A stretch of DNA of 64,000 nt from Planctomycetota bacterium (lineage in GTDB: Bacteria > Planctomycetota > UBA1135): NCBI GenBank assembly GCA_024229395.1, contig JAAESM010000085.1:1-64000 (forward strand), read 5' to 3'. The translations under genes were made by a program, and so were the position numbers. The notes beneath the pieces are model-generated. The model saw nothing but the letters and a program-made list of their open reading frames with translations. It did not search any database and had not been told where the DNA came from. Shown piece after piece: positions 48,018 to 56,292 of this stretch. Positions within the stretch are counted from its first letter, which is position 1; the number at the start of each line of letters is the position of its first letter.

Positions 48018-49418
48018 CTAGCCGAACAGGCGGCTGATGAAGTCTGGGCCTTTGGTCACGGCATACCAAATCAGGAATACGGTCAAGGTCAAGGTGGCGA
48101 GCACCATGCCCCCCAGCCAAGCAGTTCCCCTGCCGCCCTTTGGCATATCATCACCCAGGTAATCACGATTGCGCTGCAGCTTGATGAATCCGATGTAAGC
48201 CAACGGCAACATGAAACCGCACAACAAGGTTGTTGGCACGGCAACCCACAGGGCGACGTCGGTCCAAAGGACTGCGCCAAGCACGCCGGGTGCGGGCAGC
48301 AGACAAGCCAGGCGGTACTTCGGAGATCCGAACTTCCAACCCAACACTTCGGTGGCCACGAATCCACAGCAGACCATCTGCAGGATGATCGACGAGACCG
48401 CCATGCCCAGGATGCCAAGGTTGAATATCCAACGGCCAAGGCCTTCACCGACGACCGATGCTAAGGCTTGCGCGGCTTCGACTGGGCTCAAGCGTGTGCC
48501 GCTGAATTCCAAGTCACCGTAATAGAAGGCATTCGCAGTGGCTATTACCATCAACGAAGTCGCCAACATATATGGCACGAACATGCCGGCCAGCAGGTCG
48601 AAATGCGCAAGACGTCGGTGGTCGCGCCCCCATCCGCGTGCGAGCAGGGAATAAGGATAAAGGAACAACATGTTCGCCCCGACCGCTGCCGCCAAACCGC
48701 CAACCACCACCGTGGATGCTTGCACACCGCTATCGCTTTCGGGAAACTGGAATGGGATGTAGCCTTTGAACAACGCGACCGGATCCTTGATGCCAGTCTT
48801 CAACACGACTAGGCCGAAACAAGCCACGATGCCCCAGACCAGGATCTTCAAGGAGGTCTCGAAGTAACGCAAGGCGCGCGAGGATTTGCCATAAGCGAAG
48901 GCCCACACGATGGCGATCGCTAGGACCATGGCACCACCCAAACCGCGCGAGATCTCCATGCCAGCGGCTTCACCCATATCGGAAATAACCGCCGCCCCAA
49001 GGCTGTATTGGGCAAAATGCCAGATGATCGAAGAGATCACCGCGCCGCCAGCAAAGCCCCAAGCGAAGACTGGGCCAGCGTAACGGCGCATGGCTTCGAA
49101 AGGTCGCAAGCCAGTCGACAAGGTCTGGTGCGCGACCGCACTCATCATGATTACGCCGAGCACCATCGAGACCGGTGCCACCCATAACAAGCCATAACCG
49201 AAGGCCGCACCAGCGAACAACATGGTCGCTGCCGTGCCGCCGCCGAGAGTCAATGCACTCTGCAGATAACCCGGGCCGCCTTTCCGCAAGAATGCGAAAG
49301 CGCGTTTGATACCGGAACTGTTCTCCTGCTCGCGCAACCACTCAACTTCGGCGGCGAGTTCTTCAGGAGAAGGTGCGCTGGCCGACGGCAGGCCTTCGAT
49401 TGGTTTGCGATCGCTCAT
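48018..49418 (-). CDS. Nramp-family-like membrane transporter lacking the canonical metal motifs
   Basis: 466 aa from ATG 49418, with about 11-12 transmembrane helices. The first helix has G-G-P-G-Y-L-Q-S-A-L-T-L-G, aligning with the D-P-G-N region of Nramp but without Asp and Asn. The sixth-helix region has A-N-M-L-F-L-Y-P instead of M-P-H. These residues bind Mn/Fe in true Nramps, so the substrate is probably another cation (Mg-type relatives exist) or an organic solute. The context of OYE, enolase and DUF993 genes suggests uptake of the compound they degrade. Two base pairs separate it from the OYE gene. Confidence 0.82.
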   Translation of the reverse strand: MSDRKPIEGLPSASAPSPEELAAEVEWLREQENSSGIKRAFAFLRKGGPGYLQSALTLGGGTAATMLFAGAAFGYGLLWVAPVSMVLGVIMMSAVAHQTLSTGLRPFEAMRRYAGPVFAWGFAGGAVISSIIWHFAQYSLGAAVISDMGEAAGMEISRGLGGAMVLAIAIVWAFAYGKSSRALRYFETSLKILVWGIVACFGLVVLKTGIKDPVALFKGYIPFQFPESDSGVQASTVVVGGLAAAVGANMLFLYPYSLLARGWGRDHRRLAHFDLLAGMFVPYMLATSLMVIATANAFYYGDLEFSGTRLSPVEAAQALASVVGEGLGRWIFNLGILGMAVSSIILQMVCCGFVATEVLGWKFGSPKYRLACLLPAPGVLGAVLWTDVALWVAVPTTLLCGFMLPLAYIGFIKLQRNRDYLGDDMPKGGRGTAWLGGMVLATLTLTVFLIWYAVTKGPDFISRLFG

Positions 49419-49420
49419 GA

Positions 49421-50809
49421 CTATTTTCGACTTGGGGGTGCAGGGCGCAAGGCGCGCACTTGTTTGGCTTCGGGGCGCTGGCGGTATTCCGGGTCGAGCG
49501 GGTAACAACCGCTGCGCATGCCATTGCGTGGCCCCGTGGTGCAGTCGGAGAAAGTTCGACAGATCTTCTTGCGTTGGAAAGTCTTGCCAGCCAAGTGATC
49601 GGCGGGCATGTCAGGGTAAGACAGCATCATGCGCCCAAGCCCCACGAAGTCCACATGCTGGTTACCGACTTCATGTTCCGCCACATGGGCGGTGTATTCC
49701 TGCAAGTAGGTGTAGCCCGTACCAACGAACAGCATTTCCGGGAAGGCTTGCTTGCAGCGCCGCGCCAACAGTAAATGCTTGGCGACTGCAATCAAGGGAT
49801 CGGTCGTTGGCGGTGCGCCATCACTTGGCGCGAAGGCCGCCGGACGCTGCACATGCGGGCAGTAATAAGGCGAACCGAGAGTTTGATTGACCAAGCGAAT
49901 GCCCATTTCCTGCAGCAAACTCAGGAATGCGAAAGGTTCCTCGAGGTTGTCAGCGGTCTTATCCCCCGCCTGCACACCGAAGCCTTGATCGAGTTCATCG
50001 GTGACCGACAAGCGCACGCCGATCAACAAGCCAGGGCATGCTTCACGGACCGCGGCAACGATCTCGCGGAATAAGCGTGTGCGATTCTCGAAGCTGCCAC
50101 CATAAGGGCCAGGGCGCGTGGTTGCCGCCAGACATTCATGAAGCAGATAACCGTGGCAGCACTTGATGTCGACGAAATCAAAACCAGCGGCAACCGCCTT
50201 CTCGGCAGCTGCGGCATAGAGCGCTGGGAGTGCCTGGAGTTCAACATCGGTGAACATTGCTGCGTCACTGTCCACACCGACCTTCTGATCAAGGAACTCA
50301 TGGCGGAACATGGTGCGCGGTGCGGGACCTGCCGCGGTTGGGCACGACCAACGCCCCGAGTGCGTGAGTTGCAGACCTACCAGACTGTCTTCCGCAGCCA
50401 AACCAGCTTCGACTTGACCACGTCGGAGTTCCGCCATCAACAATTTCAGTCCGGCGACTGGGTCATCACAACTACCTTGATGCAACTGGTTGGGATTGGC
50501 GCGACCCTCCGGACAGACCGCATAGGCCTCGCCGCCCCACACCAACGCCGCACCACTTAGACCGAAGCGATACCACCTGCGTAGGGTGTCTTCCGTTGGG
50601 TTGCCATCTTCGGTGCCATCCCATCCTTCCATCGGTTGCACGGCCCAACGGTTGACCAAAGTGTGACCATCGATTTCACAACTGGCTGCAAGCGGGCTCG
50701 CACTGGACTCCACCAAATCGGTGCAATCCAGGCTCGGTTCAATCTCTTGCAGACGATCGCGAAACTCAGCAACACTGCCGTAAGTGGCGGGTAAACGAAA
50801 ACTACTCAT
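49421..50809 (-). CDS. Old-yellow-enzyme family NADH:flavin oxidoreductase
   Basis: 462 aa from ATG 50809, larger than simple OYEs (~360 aa). FMN-barrel segments: N-R-W-A-V-Q-P-M-E-G-W-D-G near 64, Q-L-T-H-S-G-R-W near 157, D-F-V-D-I-K-C-C-H-G-Y-L near 222 and G-V-R-L-S near 275, ending with V-G-L-G-R-M near 405. A cysteine-rich tail (C-x-x-F-S-D-C-T-T, then G-C-Y) could hold a cluster as in the 2,4-dienoyl-CoA-reductase branch, but the following flavin/NAD domain is absent. It overlaps the enolase-family gene by four bases (ATGA). Confidence 0.88.
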   Translation of the reverse strand: MSSFRLPATYGSVAEFRDRLQEIEPSLDCTDLVESSASPLAASCEIDGHTLVNRWAVQPMEGWDGTEDGNPTEDTLRRWYRFGLSGAALVWGGEAYAVCPEGRANPNQLHQGSCDDPVAGLKLLMAELRRGQVEAGLAAEDSLVGLQLTHSGRWSCPTAAGPAPRTMFRHEFLDQKVGVDSDAAMFTDVELQALPALYAAAAEKAVAAGFDFVDIKCCHGYLLHECLAATTRPGPYGGSFENRTRLFREIVAAVREACPGLLIGVRLSVTDELDQGFGVQAGDKTADNLEEPFAFLSLLQEMGIRLVNQTLGSPYYCPHVQRPAAFAPSDGAPPTTDPLIAVAKHLLLARRCKQAFPEMLFVGTGYTYLQEYTAHVAEHEVGNQHVDFVGLGRMMLSYPDMPADHLAGKTFQRKKICRTFSDCTTGPRNGMRSGCYPLDPEYRQRPEAKQVRALRPAPPSRK

Positions 50810-52224
50810 GGGTTCAGGCGGCAACCGAAGCCGCGGCAATGAAGGGAAGCCGTTTCCAGGCGACCATTATTAATCGCCAAGACAATGGTGCCGGCGGATT
50901 CATGGTACAGATCTGGGTGGGCTTGCAAGGCTGCCGACGGCTCTTCGGCGGGCAAGTGATCCAAACCGCGGAAGTAGTGGTGGCCGTTGCGTTCGACATG
51001 CTCGATGCCGAGGGTAGTCATCAGGCACAAATCCTGCTGTAAGGCGCGCACTGGCAGGTTTGTGAGGTCTTCACCAGACTGGAACAAGCCGCCACCACGA
51101 ATGCTGCAGATGCCGCGGTTCAACAACGCGCGGAAGACGCCTTTACAAGCCTTAATCGAAATGCCTTGATAGCCCAGCTGAATGGCATCCAGGAAGGCCC
51201 AAGTGCCGAAATCGGCTTCGTCGATGATGACCGGGGCGAAGGCTTTGACAGCATCAAAATCTTGGTGGCGCGACGGGTCGAAGGTGTGATCGCGACTGAG
51301 CGGTTGCTCGATAAAAGCCAACCCACGAAGGAAAGCTGCGCCTTCGGGCGTGGCATTTACCGATTGCAGCAAGCCGGCAAGCTGTTGCATATCGGCGTAT
51401 TGCTCGTTGCCATCGAGAGTAAAGCGCGGTTCTTCAATGCCGTTGTCTTTCAGGACCTTGGCGATCGCCAACAGGCGATCCACATCTTCTTGACCACGAC
51501 CAGCAACCTTGATCTTGAACCACTGCAGGCCGTAGCGCTGCACATCCTCTTCTAAAGAGTTCGGCAAGCCATCTGCGGGCGCCATGGCTGGTTCCAGTTC
51601 CTCGTTGGTCAGTGCATCGAGCAAACCTACGGTATGACGCAGTTGAATCGATGCCGCCGGTGCTTCGGCCAGTTCCGCAGCGAGATCCCAATCCTTCAAC
51701 TCTTCATGAACCACGCCAGGCTCGAAGACGAACAAGTTGTTCTTCAGTGCGTCGAAGAAGGAGCAGTCGAGCAAACGACATGCTGCATCGAGCATGGCAC
51801 GCTCCAACAAGGCCACGCCAAAGCCGCGCACCAACAGATCGGAATCGCAACGTGGCTGCTGCGCCACTCGATTCCGATAGAGCTGCCACCACAAATCAAA
51901 CACCGTGGTAGGCGGAATCTCCATGGCGGCGGCGAAAGCGGCTTCCGCGCTGGCCACCAGGGCGGCGGAATCCTCTTCCGGCGTGAGTGCGGGATTCTTC
52001 TCGAACCATTTCGGCACCAACAGGTCCGAAGCAGCACCAAAGGCACGGCGGCCGTCGGCGGCTTCGATCTCGACGGTGGCGGTGGCATAAGGCGCCCCCG
52101 TCAGGGTGTGAATGCCGAAACGAAACGGCAGGCGCGTGTGACAGTCGAGGGTCTCGAGCTTGGCGTTGGCGATGCGGATGGTCAGCGGACTCGGCACCGG
52201 CTTATGGTGGCAGGCGGACCGCAT
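50806..52224 (-). CDS. Enolase-superfamily (mandelate racemase/muconate cycloisomerase-like) enzyme
   Basis: 472 aa from the ATG at 52224. Barrel motifs in order: F-K-I-K-V-A-G (the K-x-K base, ~270), F-T-L-D-G-N-E-Q-Y (metal Asp), F-I-E-Q-P-L (metal Glu), I-I-D-E-A-D-F-G (third metal ligand) and S-I-K-A-C-K-G (second Lys base). Lys on both sides of the site is the muconate-cycloisomerase arrangement. It removes a proton alpha to a carboxylate; the substrate is unknown. It is the first gene of the operon running to 46879. Confidence 0.88.
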   Translation of the reverse strand: MRSACHHKPVPSPLTIRIANAKLETLDCHTRLPFRFGIHTLTGAPYATATVEIEAADGRRAFGAASDLLVPKWFEKNPALTPEEDSAALVASAEAAFAAAMEIPPTTVFDLWWQLYRNRVAQQPRCDSDLLVRGFGVALLERAMLDAACRLLDCSFFDALKNNLFVFEPGVVHEELKDWDLAAELAEAPAASIQLRHTVGLLDALTNEELEPAMAPADGLPNSLEEDVQRYGLQWFKIKVAGRGQEDVDRLLAIAKVLKDNGIEEPRFTLDGNEQYADMQQLAGLLQSVNATPEGAAFLRGLAFIEQPLSRDHTFDPSRHQDFDAVKAFAPVIIDEADFGTWAFLDAIQLGYQGISIKACKGVFRALLNRGICSIRGGGLFQSGEDLTNLPVRALQQDLCLMTTLGIEHVERNGHHYFRGLDHLPAEEPSAALQAHPDLYHESAGTIVLAINNGRLETASLHCRGFGCRLNP

Positions 52225-52245
52225 CCAGTCCAGGGCCGGCACTGA

Positions 52246-52251
52246 TAGAAT
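52246..52251 (+). promoter_or_regulatory. -10 element of rph
   Basis: TAGAAT, 6 nt before ATG 52258; leaderless. Confidence 0.6.
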
Positions 52252-52257
52252 TAGGGT

Positions 52258-52986
52258 ATGTCCCGCAACGACGGCCGTAGTCCAGACCAACTTCGCCCAC
52301 TTAGCTTCCAGCGTGAATTCACCTCCACTGCCGAGGGTTCCGTTCTGGTTTCAGCTGGCAACACTCGAGTTTTGTGCACCGCTTCGGTGACCAATGGCGT
52401 GCCTTCATGGCGACGCGAATCCGGCAAGGGCTGGCTCACCGCTGAGTACGCGATGCTGCCTGGCTCGGTGGTCGGTCGCAAGCGCCGTGAGTATCAGCGC
52501 CGCGATGGCCGCAGCATTGAGATTCAGCGTTTGATCGGTCGCTCCTTGCGTGCAGCCGTGGATATGCGCGGATTCCCAAACGTGACCATCAATCTCGATT
52601 GCGATGTGCTGCAGGCCGACGGCGGCACCCGCTGCGCTTCGATCTGTGGCGCCATGATGGCAATCCACGATGCACTGAAGGTGCTCGATACACGCGGCAA
52701 GCTGGTGTCGTGGCCACTGCGCAACTGGATCGCTGGCGTTTCGGTAGGTCATGTCGATGGCCGCGAACTGCTCGACTTGGATTACTCCGAAGATTCCATC
52801 GCCGATGTGGATATGAATGTCATCGCCACCGACGGCGGTGCATTGGTCGAGGTGCAAGGCACTGCCGAAGGTGAACCCTTCGCGCGTGATGTTCACGACC
52901 GCCTGCTCGATCTTGCGATCGGCGGCACCAATGAGATCATCGCTGCCATGCGCGCAGCTGTGGATCCCGTTCAAGCCACCTCCTAA
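52258..52986 (+). CDS. rph: Ribonuclease PH
   Basis: 242 aa. R-N-D-G-R-S-P-D-Q-L-R-P at the start, G-W-L-T-A-E-Y-A-M-L-P near 61, R-E-Y-Q-R-R-D-G-R near 77, E-I-Q-R-L-I-G-R-S-L-R, and A-D-G-G-T-R near 121 (phosphate site) are all present. It trims tRNA 3' ends by phosphorolysis. Expected length. The next ATG follows its stop codon directly. Confidence 0.96.
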   Translation: MSRNDGRSPDQLRPLSFQREFTSTAEGSVLVSAGNTRVLCTASVTNGVPSWRRESGKGWLTAEYAMLPGSVVGRKRREYQRRDGRSIEIQRLIGRSLRAAVDMRGFPNVTINLDCDVLQADGGTRCASICGAMMAIHDALKVLDTRGKLVSWPLRNWIAGVSVGHVDGRELLDLDYSEDSIADVDMNVIATDGGALVEVQGTAEGEPFARDVHDRLLDLAIGGTNEIIAAMRAAVDPVQATS

Positions 52987-54141
52987 ATGAGCAAAGCAGC
53001 AATGGCCTGGGGCAAACGGTGGTCGTGGCGTGCCAAAATCCTGTTGGTATTGGGTCTTGGTGTAGGCGGCTTCCTGGGCTTGGGCTTGTTCTGGTTCGGC
53101 CTGCGCTTGCCTCCACTGCAATGGGAGCCGAGTACGCGTGCTACCCAGATGGAGTCGCCCGATGGCACTTTCTTCGTGGAAGGAAGTGGCGCCACTTTCG
53201 TTCGCGCCGACGGCAACACCTTGGTGTTCCGCGCCTCCACCCCCACGCCAATGTTGATCGTCAGTTCCAAGACGACCACGACAGCAAGCGTGGTCTTGCA
53301 GAATGTGCACCCCGATGCACTGCCAGGAGCCGTTGGCCCGGTGCGCACCGATGGTTTAACGCGCACCTATGAGTTCGGGATCGAGCCAGGAATCGGCCTG
53401 CTGATTCAACCGCGCTTCGATGTAGACAAGAAGGAGTTCCGCTTCGCCTCCATTGGCGACACTGGCGGCGGCACCGCCTTGGACCATGCGCTTGAACGCG
53501 CCGAGCAGTTAGGCGCTGACTTCGTCTTGCACCTTGGTGACATTGAATATGCCGAAGGTCATTTGGAGCTTGCCGCGGTCGCCATGAACGCCGCCAATAT
53601 TCCCACCTACACTTGCATCGGCAATCACGATTTCCACGCTGGCCTGGATCTGGTCCATCGTCGTTTCACCGAGTTGATTGGCCCACGCAACTCCTTCTTT
53701 GACTTAGGTGGCGTGCGCTTCTTGAACCTGGATACCGCCGCTGACACCTGGCCATCGAGTGGTGGTGATCGCGGTGCCTTAATGGAACTGCTGCTGGCTT
53801 CGGAATTCCCGAAAGAGAATGAGTTGGTGGTCTTCACCCACCGCCCACTAAACGATCCGCGCGAAGGCATTGAAGATGAAGGTCACGCCATCGGCCATGC
53901 CGGTGAAGTGGAGTGGTTACGCGAGTGTTTCCTGAAGCTCGGCGTGGACGCGATGATGCATGGCCATATCCACCAGACTTACGTCGATGAGGTCAGTGGC
54001 ATTCCCGCCTACATCATCGGTAACGGCTTGAACTTCCCGGAAGAAGGTGGCGCCACCGGAGCCGGCATCCTGCTCGGCGAGTGGAACAGCGATTCGCCGC
54101 AGGTCAGCTACCGGATCGAACCTCTTTATCCTTCCGAGTAG
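52987..54141 (+). CDS. Membrane-anchored metallophosphoesterase
   Basis: 384 aa. One N-terminal transmembrane helix (~18-40) is followed by a ~100-residue beta domain and then a calcineurin-like phosphoesterase: G-D-T-G-G near 158, G-D-I-E-Y near 184, G-N-H-D-F near 210, F-T-H-R near 282, and G-H-I-H near 324. It is a two-metal enzyme facing the periplasm; the substrate is unknown. It is coupled to rph (TAAATG). Its last 38 bp overlap the 3' end of the convergent DUF1272 gene. Confidence 0.9.
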   Translation: MSKAAMAWGKRWSWRAKILLVLGLGVGGFLGLGLFWFGLRLPPLQWEPSTRATQMESPDGTFFVEGSGATFVRADGNTLVFRASTPTPMLIVSSKTTTTASVVLQNVHPDALPGAVGPVRTDGLTRTYEFGIEPGIGLLIQPRFDVDKKEFRFASIGDTGGGTALDHALERAEQLGADFVLHLGDIEYAEGHLELAAVAMNAANIPTYTCIGNHDFHAGLDLVHRRFTELIGPRNSFFDLGGVRFLNLDTAADTWPSSGGDRGALMELLLASEFPKENELVVFTHRPLNDPREGIEDEGHAIGHAGEVEWLRECFLKLGVDAMMHGHIHQTYVDEVSGIPAYIIGNGLNFPEEGGATGAGILLGEWNSDSPQVSYRIEPLYPSE

Positions 54142-54304
54142 GTCGCTTCTCGAAGTTGCCGCCGCAGTTGGGGCAGACCTGGTCCAGGACTCCGTGCACG
54201 CACGTGGAGCAGAAGGTGCATTCATAGCTGCAGATCCATGCTTCTGTGGAATCGTGCGGTAAGGCATGGTTGCAGTGCTCGCAGGCGGGTCTCATTTCCA
54301 GCAT
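54104..54304 (-). CDS. DUF1272 zinc-ribbon-like protein
   Basis: 66 aa. M-L-E-M-R-P at the start and four Cys pairs or near pairs (C-E-H-C, C-x3-C-T-F-C, C-P-N-C) match the DUF1272 family, a small probable zinc-binding cytosolic protein of unknown role. It begins 3 bp after a 32-aa membrane peptide gene and follows a 157-aa membrane protein, so three small genes form one minus-strand operon. Confidence 0.85.
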   Translation of the reverse strand: MLEMRPACEHCNHALPHDSTEAWICSYECTFCSTCVHGVLDQVCPNCGGNFEKRPTRKDKEVRSGS

Positions 54305-54307
54305 GAT

Positions 54308-54406
54308 TCAAGCAGCGTACAGGGCATGATTGATGAATGCCATCCAAGTAGAGCCGAGAGCCAGCAGGAAGGCCGCGAACAAGCTCAGGTTAAGGATTTC
54401 CCTCAC
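54308..54406 (-). CDS. 32-aa single-pass membrane microprotein
   Basis: Starting at GTG 54406, inside the last codons of the 157-aa membrane protein gene (17-bp overlap), the frame gives a short charged N-terminus (M-R-E-I-L-N), one hydrophobic helix (L-S-L-F-A-A-F-L-L-A-L-G) and a short W-M-A-F-I-N-H tail. The TGA is 3 bp before the DUF1272 ATG. It fills the whole gap between two real genes with tight spacing on both sides, which supports it being real. I do not recognise a family. Confidence 0.55.
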   Translation of the reverse strand: MREILNLSLFAAFLLALGSTWMAFINHALYAA

Positions 54407-54863
54407 GGCGCTTACCCATCATGCGCTTGGTTCCACCTATCGCGATTGCGGCGAGCAGCAACAGGCTGATGATGAATAGACCGCCCATGCTGCCATGGTA
54501 GGCCGACATCATGAAGGTGGTGAAAGGGAAAAAGGCCCAAGTTCCGAACACCCATCCGATGTTCTCCAAGAGTCCATCGCCGCCCCACGGTGCACCCCCA
54601 AGGCGTTGACCGAGGAACATTGCCGGTGGGCCGAAGAACCAAATACCGAACAGGAAGCAACTTGGCATGGAGACCAAGTGGCCGCCGAGCTTCTTATGAC
54701 TGCCCGCCCACATCCAGAACAGGATGAAGATGGGCGGCACCATCATGAACATGGTCATGCGCACCATGGTCGGTGGGATAATCCAATTGAACAACATATC
54801 CGGCAGCCAAAATGCCGCACCGCCAAGCAGGAAAAACCTGAGATACAGCTTGGAGCGACTCAT
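54390..54863 (-). CDS. Multi-pass membrane protein of unknown function
   Basis: 157 aa with four hydrophobic segments (~8-28, 33-53, 65-88, 102-145), unusually rich in Met, Phe and Trp (M-V-R-M-T-M-F-M-M-V). A G-G-A-P-W-G-G-D-G-L-L loop lies between helices 3 and 4, and the tail is basic (K-R-M-M-G-K-R-R). Methionine-rich membrane helices are seen in copper-handling proteins, but nothing else supports that. It is the first gene of the operon with the microprotein and DUF1272. Confidence 0.75.
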   Translation of the reverse strand: MSRSKLYLRFFLLGGAAFWLPDMLFNWIIPPTMVRMTMFMMVPPIFILFWMWAGSHKKLGGHLVSMPSCFLFGIWFFGPPAMFLGQRLGGAPWGGDGLLENIGWVFGTWAFFPFTTFMMSAYHGSMGGLFIISLLLLAAIAIGGTKRMMGKRREGNP

Positions 54864-54880
54864 GATTATGAATGATAATC
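54864..54880. promoter_or_regulatory. Inverted repeat between the divergent membrane-protein and OsmC genes (Fur/PerR-like)
   Basis: GATTAT-GAATG-ATAATC, a perfect 6-bp inverted repeat with a 5-bp centre, fills most of the 23-bp gap between two divergent starts. Both would-be -10 boxes (TATCAT minus; GATAAT plus, 7 nt before ATG 54887) lie in it. The AT-rich TTAT...ATAA symmetry resembles Fur-family boxes, including PerR. Confidence 0.55.
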
Positions 54881-54886
54881 TAAATC

Positions 54887-55273
54887 ATGGCTGACACCTT
54901 CGAAATTCACCTTGAGCGCGTCGACGGCTTTCAGTTCCGCACCGATTTCCCAGGCACGGAAGTCGCGCCACCGATCGTAGATGAGCCTGCGCCACTCGGC
55001 ACCGGCACTGGGCCTAATCCAGCACGTCTGTTGGCGGTGGCGGTAGGCAACTGCCTCAGTGCAAGCTTGCTCTTTTGCCTGGGCAAGTCGCGGGTAGAAG
55101 TAGGCGGCATCAACACCACCGTGATCGGCAACTACCAACGCGATGACAGCAAGCGCCTACGCATCGGCGGCATGAAAGTCACTTTGCAGATTGACGCCTG
55201 GCCAACTCCCCAGCCAACAAGCCCACTGCCGGCCTTTAATCAGACGATCGGTTTTCGTGGTTGGCAGAGTTAA
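54887..55273 (+). CDS. OsmC-family protein with altered C-terminus
   Basis: 128 aa. The N-terminal two-thirds are clearly OsmC/YhfA-like: G-P-N-P-A-R-L-L-A, then V-G-N-C-L-S-A-S-L-L-F-C-L with the first catalytic Cys, and G-G-M-K-V-T-L. OsmC/Ohr proteins reduce organic hydroperoxides using two cysteines. The second, normally in a C-x-V-T-x-S helix near the end, is missing: after L-Q-I-D the frame reads a Pro/Thr/Gln-rich tail. The +1 frame there gives H-C-R-P-L-I-R-R-S-V-F-V-V-G, more OsmC-like, so an indel near 55195 is possible. It ends over the stop of the convergent ATP-grasp gene. Confidence 0.75.
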   Translation: MADTFEIHLERVDGFQFRTDFPGTEVAPPIVDEPAPLGTGTGPNPARLLAVAVGNCLSASLLFCLGKSRVEVGGINTTVIGNYQRDDSKRLRIGGMKVTLQIDAWPTPQPTSPLPAFNQTIGFRGWQS

Positions 55274-56175
55274 GCGCGTTGAATCCGCTTCACGAGTGCT
55301 TCTGCGAGCAGGTCTGCCGTGTTCGGTCCATGACGCAGAAAAAGACTCGGCTCGACCAATTCCAACTCGCACAACTGCAACGCCCCATGCTCATCGCGCA
55401 ACCAATCGGTGCGTCCGTAAAGCAAGGGATCGACCTGCGGCACCTCCGCCCATGCAGCTTTTTTCTCGACCAAGCGCATAACCGAGTGCGCTAACTCGAT
55501 CTCTTCCGCACTGTGCTGAAAGGGTTCATCGGAAGCGCCGTGGTCATCTTGCACGCGGTAATCTCCCGGCAGCGGCACCTTGCGCACCGAGTGGGCGTAA
55601 CGGCCATCGACAAACAACATCGATTCCTCGCCGCGCGTCTCGACCTGTTCCAGATAAGGCTGCAACTGCATGGAGTGATCGACCAACATTTCATCCACGA
55701 ACTGTTGCGCTTCAAGCAAGGAATCACCATGGTCATCAAAACGGCAGGTGCCGAATGCCGTCGCCCCGATCACAGGTTTCAAAAAGCCGCGACGCCAACC
55801 ACGCTGCTGTAATCGTTGCGCAAGATCCACACGACTGCCTTGCTCCAGCCACTCGGTTTCGATCACGGGAACACCCAGCGCAGCCAACTCGCGCAGATAG
55901 AGCTTGTTGGTATTCCACGCCACCACTGCCGACGGATTGAACAGCAAGGTCTTCTTCTCGACCGCTCGCGCCCAGGCCACGAACTCCTCATGGCGCAAGT
56001 GGTAATCCCAAGTCGTGCGGATCAAGCAAGCATCAATCAGCGACCAGTCGAAACCGTCATCATCCCAAGCCGGATGAAAAAGCTCGGCACCGTGTGCATT
56101 CAAGGACTGGTACAAGGGGCGGTCATCGACCTCCCAGTCCGGCAAGTTCGAGCAAGTGGCTAGGGCAATATGCAT
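55270..56175 (-). CDS. ATP-grasp family protein (RimK/glutathione-synthetase-like)
   Basis: 301 aa from the ATG at 56175, preceded by GGAGGA. The N-terminal domain has T-T-W-D-Y-H near 50. The ATP-grasp core has N-K-L-Y-L-R-E-L near 90, F-L-K-P-V-I-G-A near 135 (P-loop Lys), Q-P-Y-L-E-Q-V near 195, G-E-E-S-M-L-F, and D-P-L-L-Y-G-R-T-D-W with C-E-L-E-L-V-E-P-S-L at the end (metal ligands). It should ligate a carboxylate to an amine using ATP; substrates are unknown. It resembles the DcsG-like group. Confidence 0.82.
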   Translation of the reverse strand: MHIALATCSNLPDWEVDDRPLYQSLNAHGAELFHPAWDDDGFDWSLIDACLIRTTWDYHLRHEEFVAWARAVEKKTLLFNPSAVVAWNTNKLYLRELAALGVPVIETEWLEQGSRVDLAQRLQQRGWRRGFLKPVIGATAFGTCRFDDHGDSLLEAQQFVDEMLVDHSMQLQPYLEQVETRGEESMLFVDGRYAHSVRKVPLPGDYRVQDDHGASDEPFQHSAEEIELAHSVMRLVEKKAAWAEVPQVDPLLYGRTDWLRDEHGALQLCELELVEPSLFLRHGPNTADLLAEALVKRIQRA

Positions 56176-56292
56176 TCCTCCATAGCCTACGCTCACCGCC
56201 CCCTCACGACTTTCTACAAAGCAGGATTGACCGCTGAGATTCCATCGCTAAGGTGTTGCGCCCTATTCCCTTAGGGGCGCCACTCCGACGAC

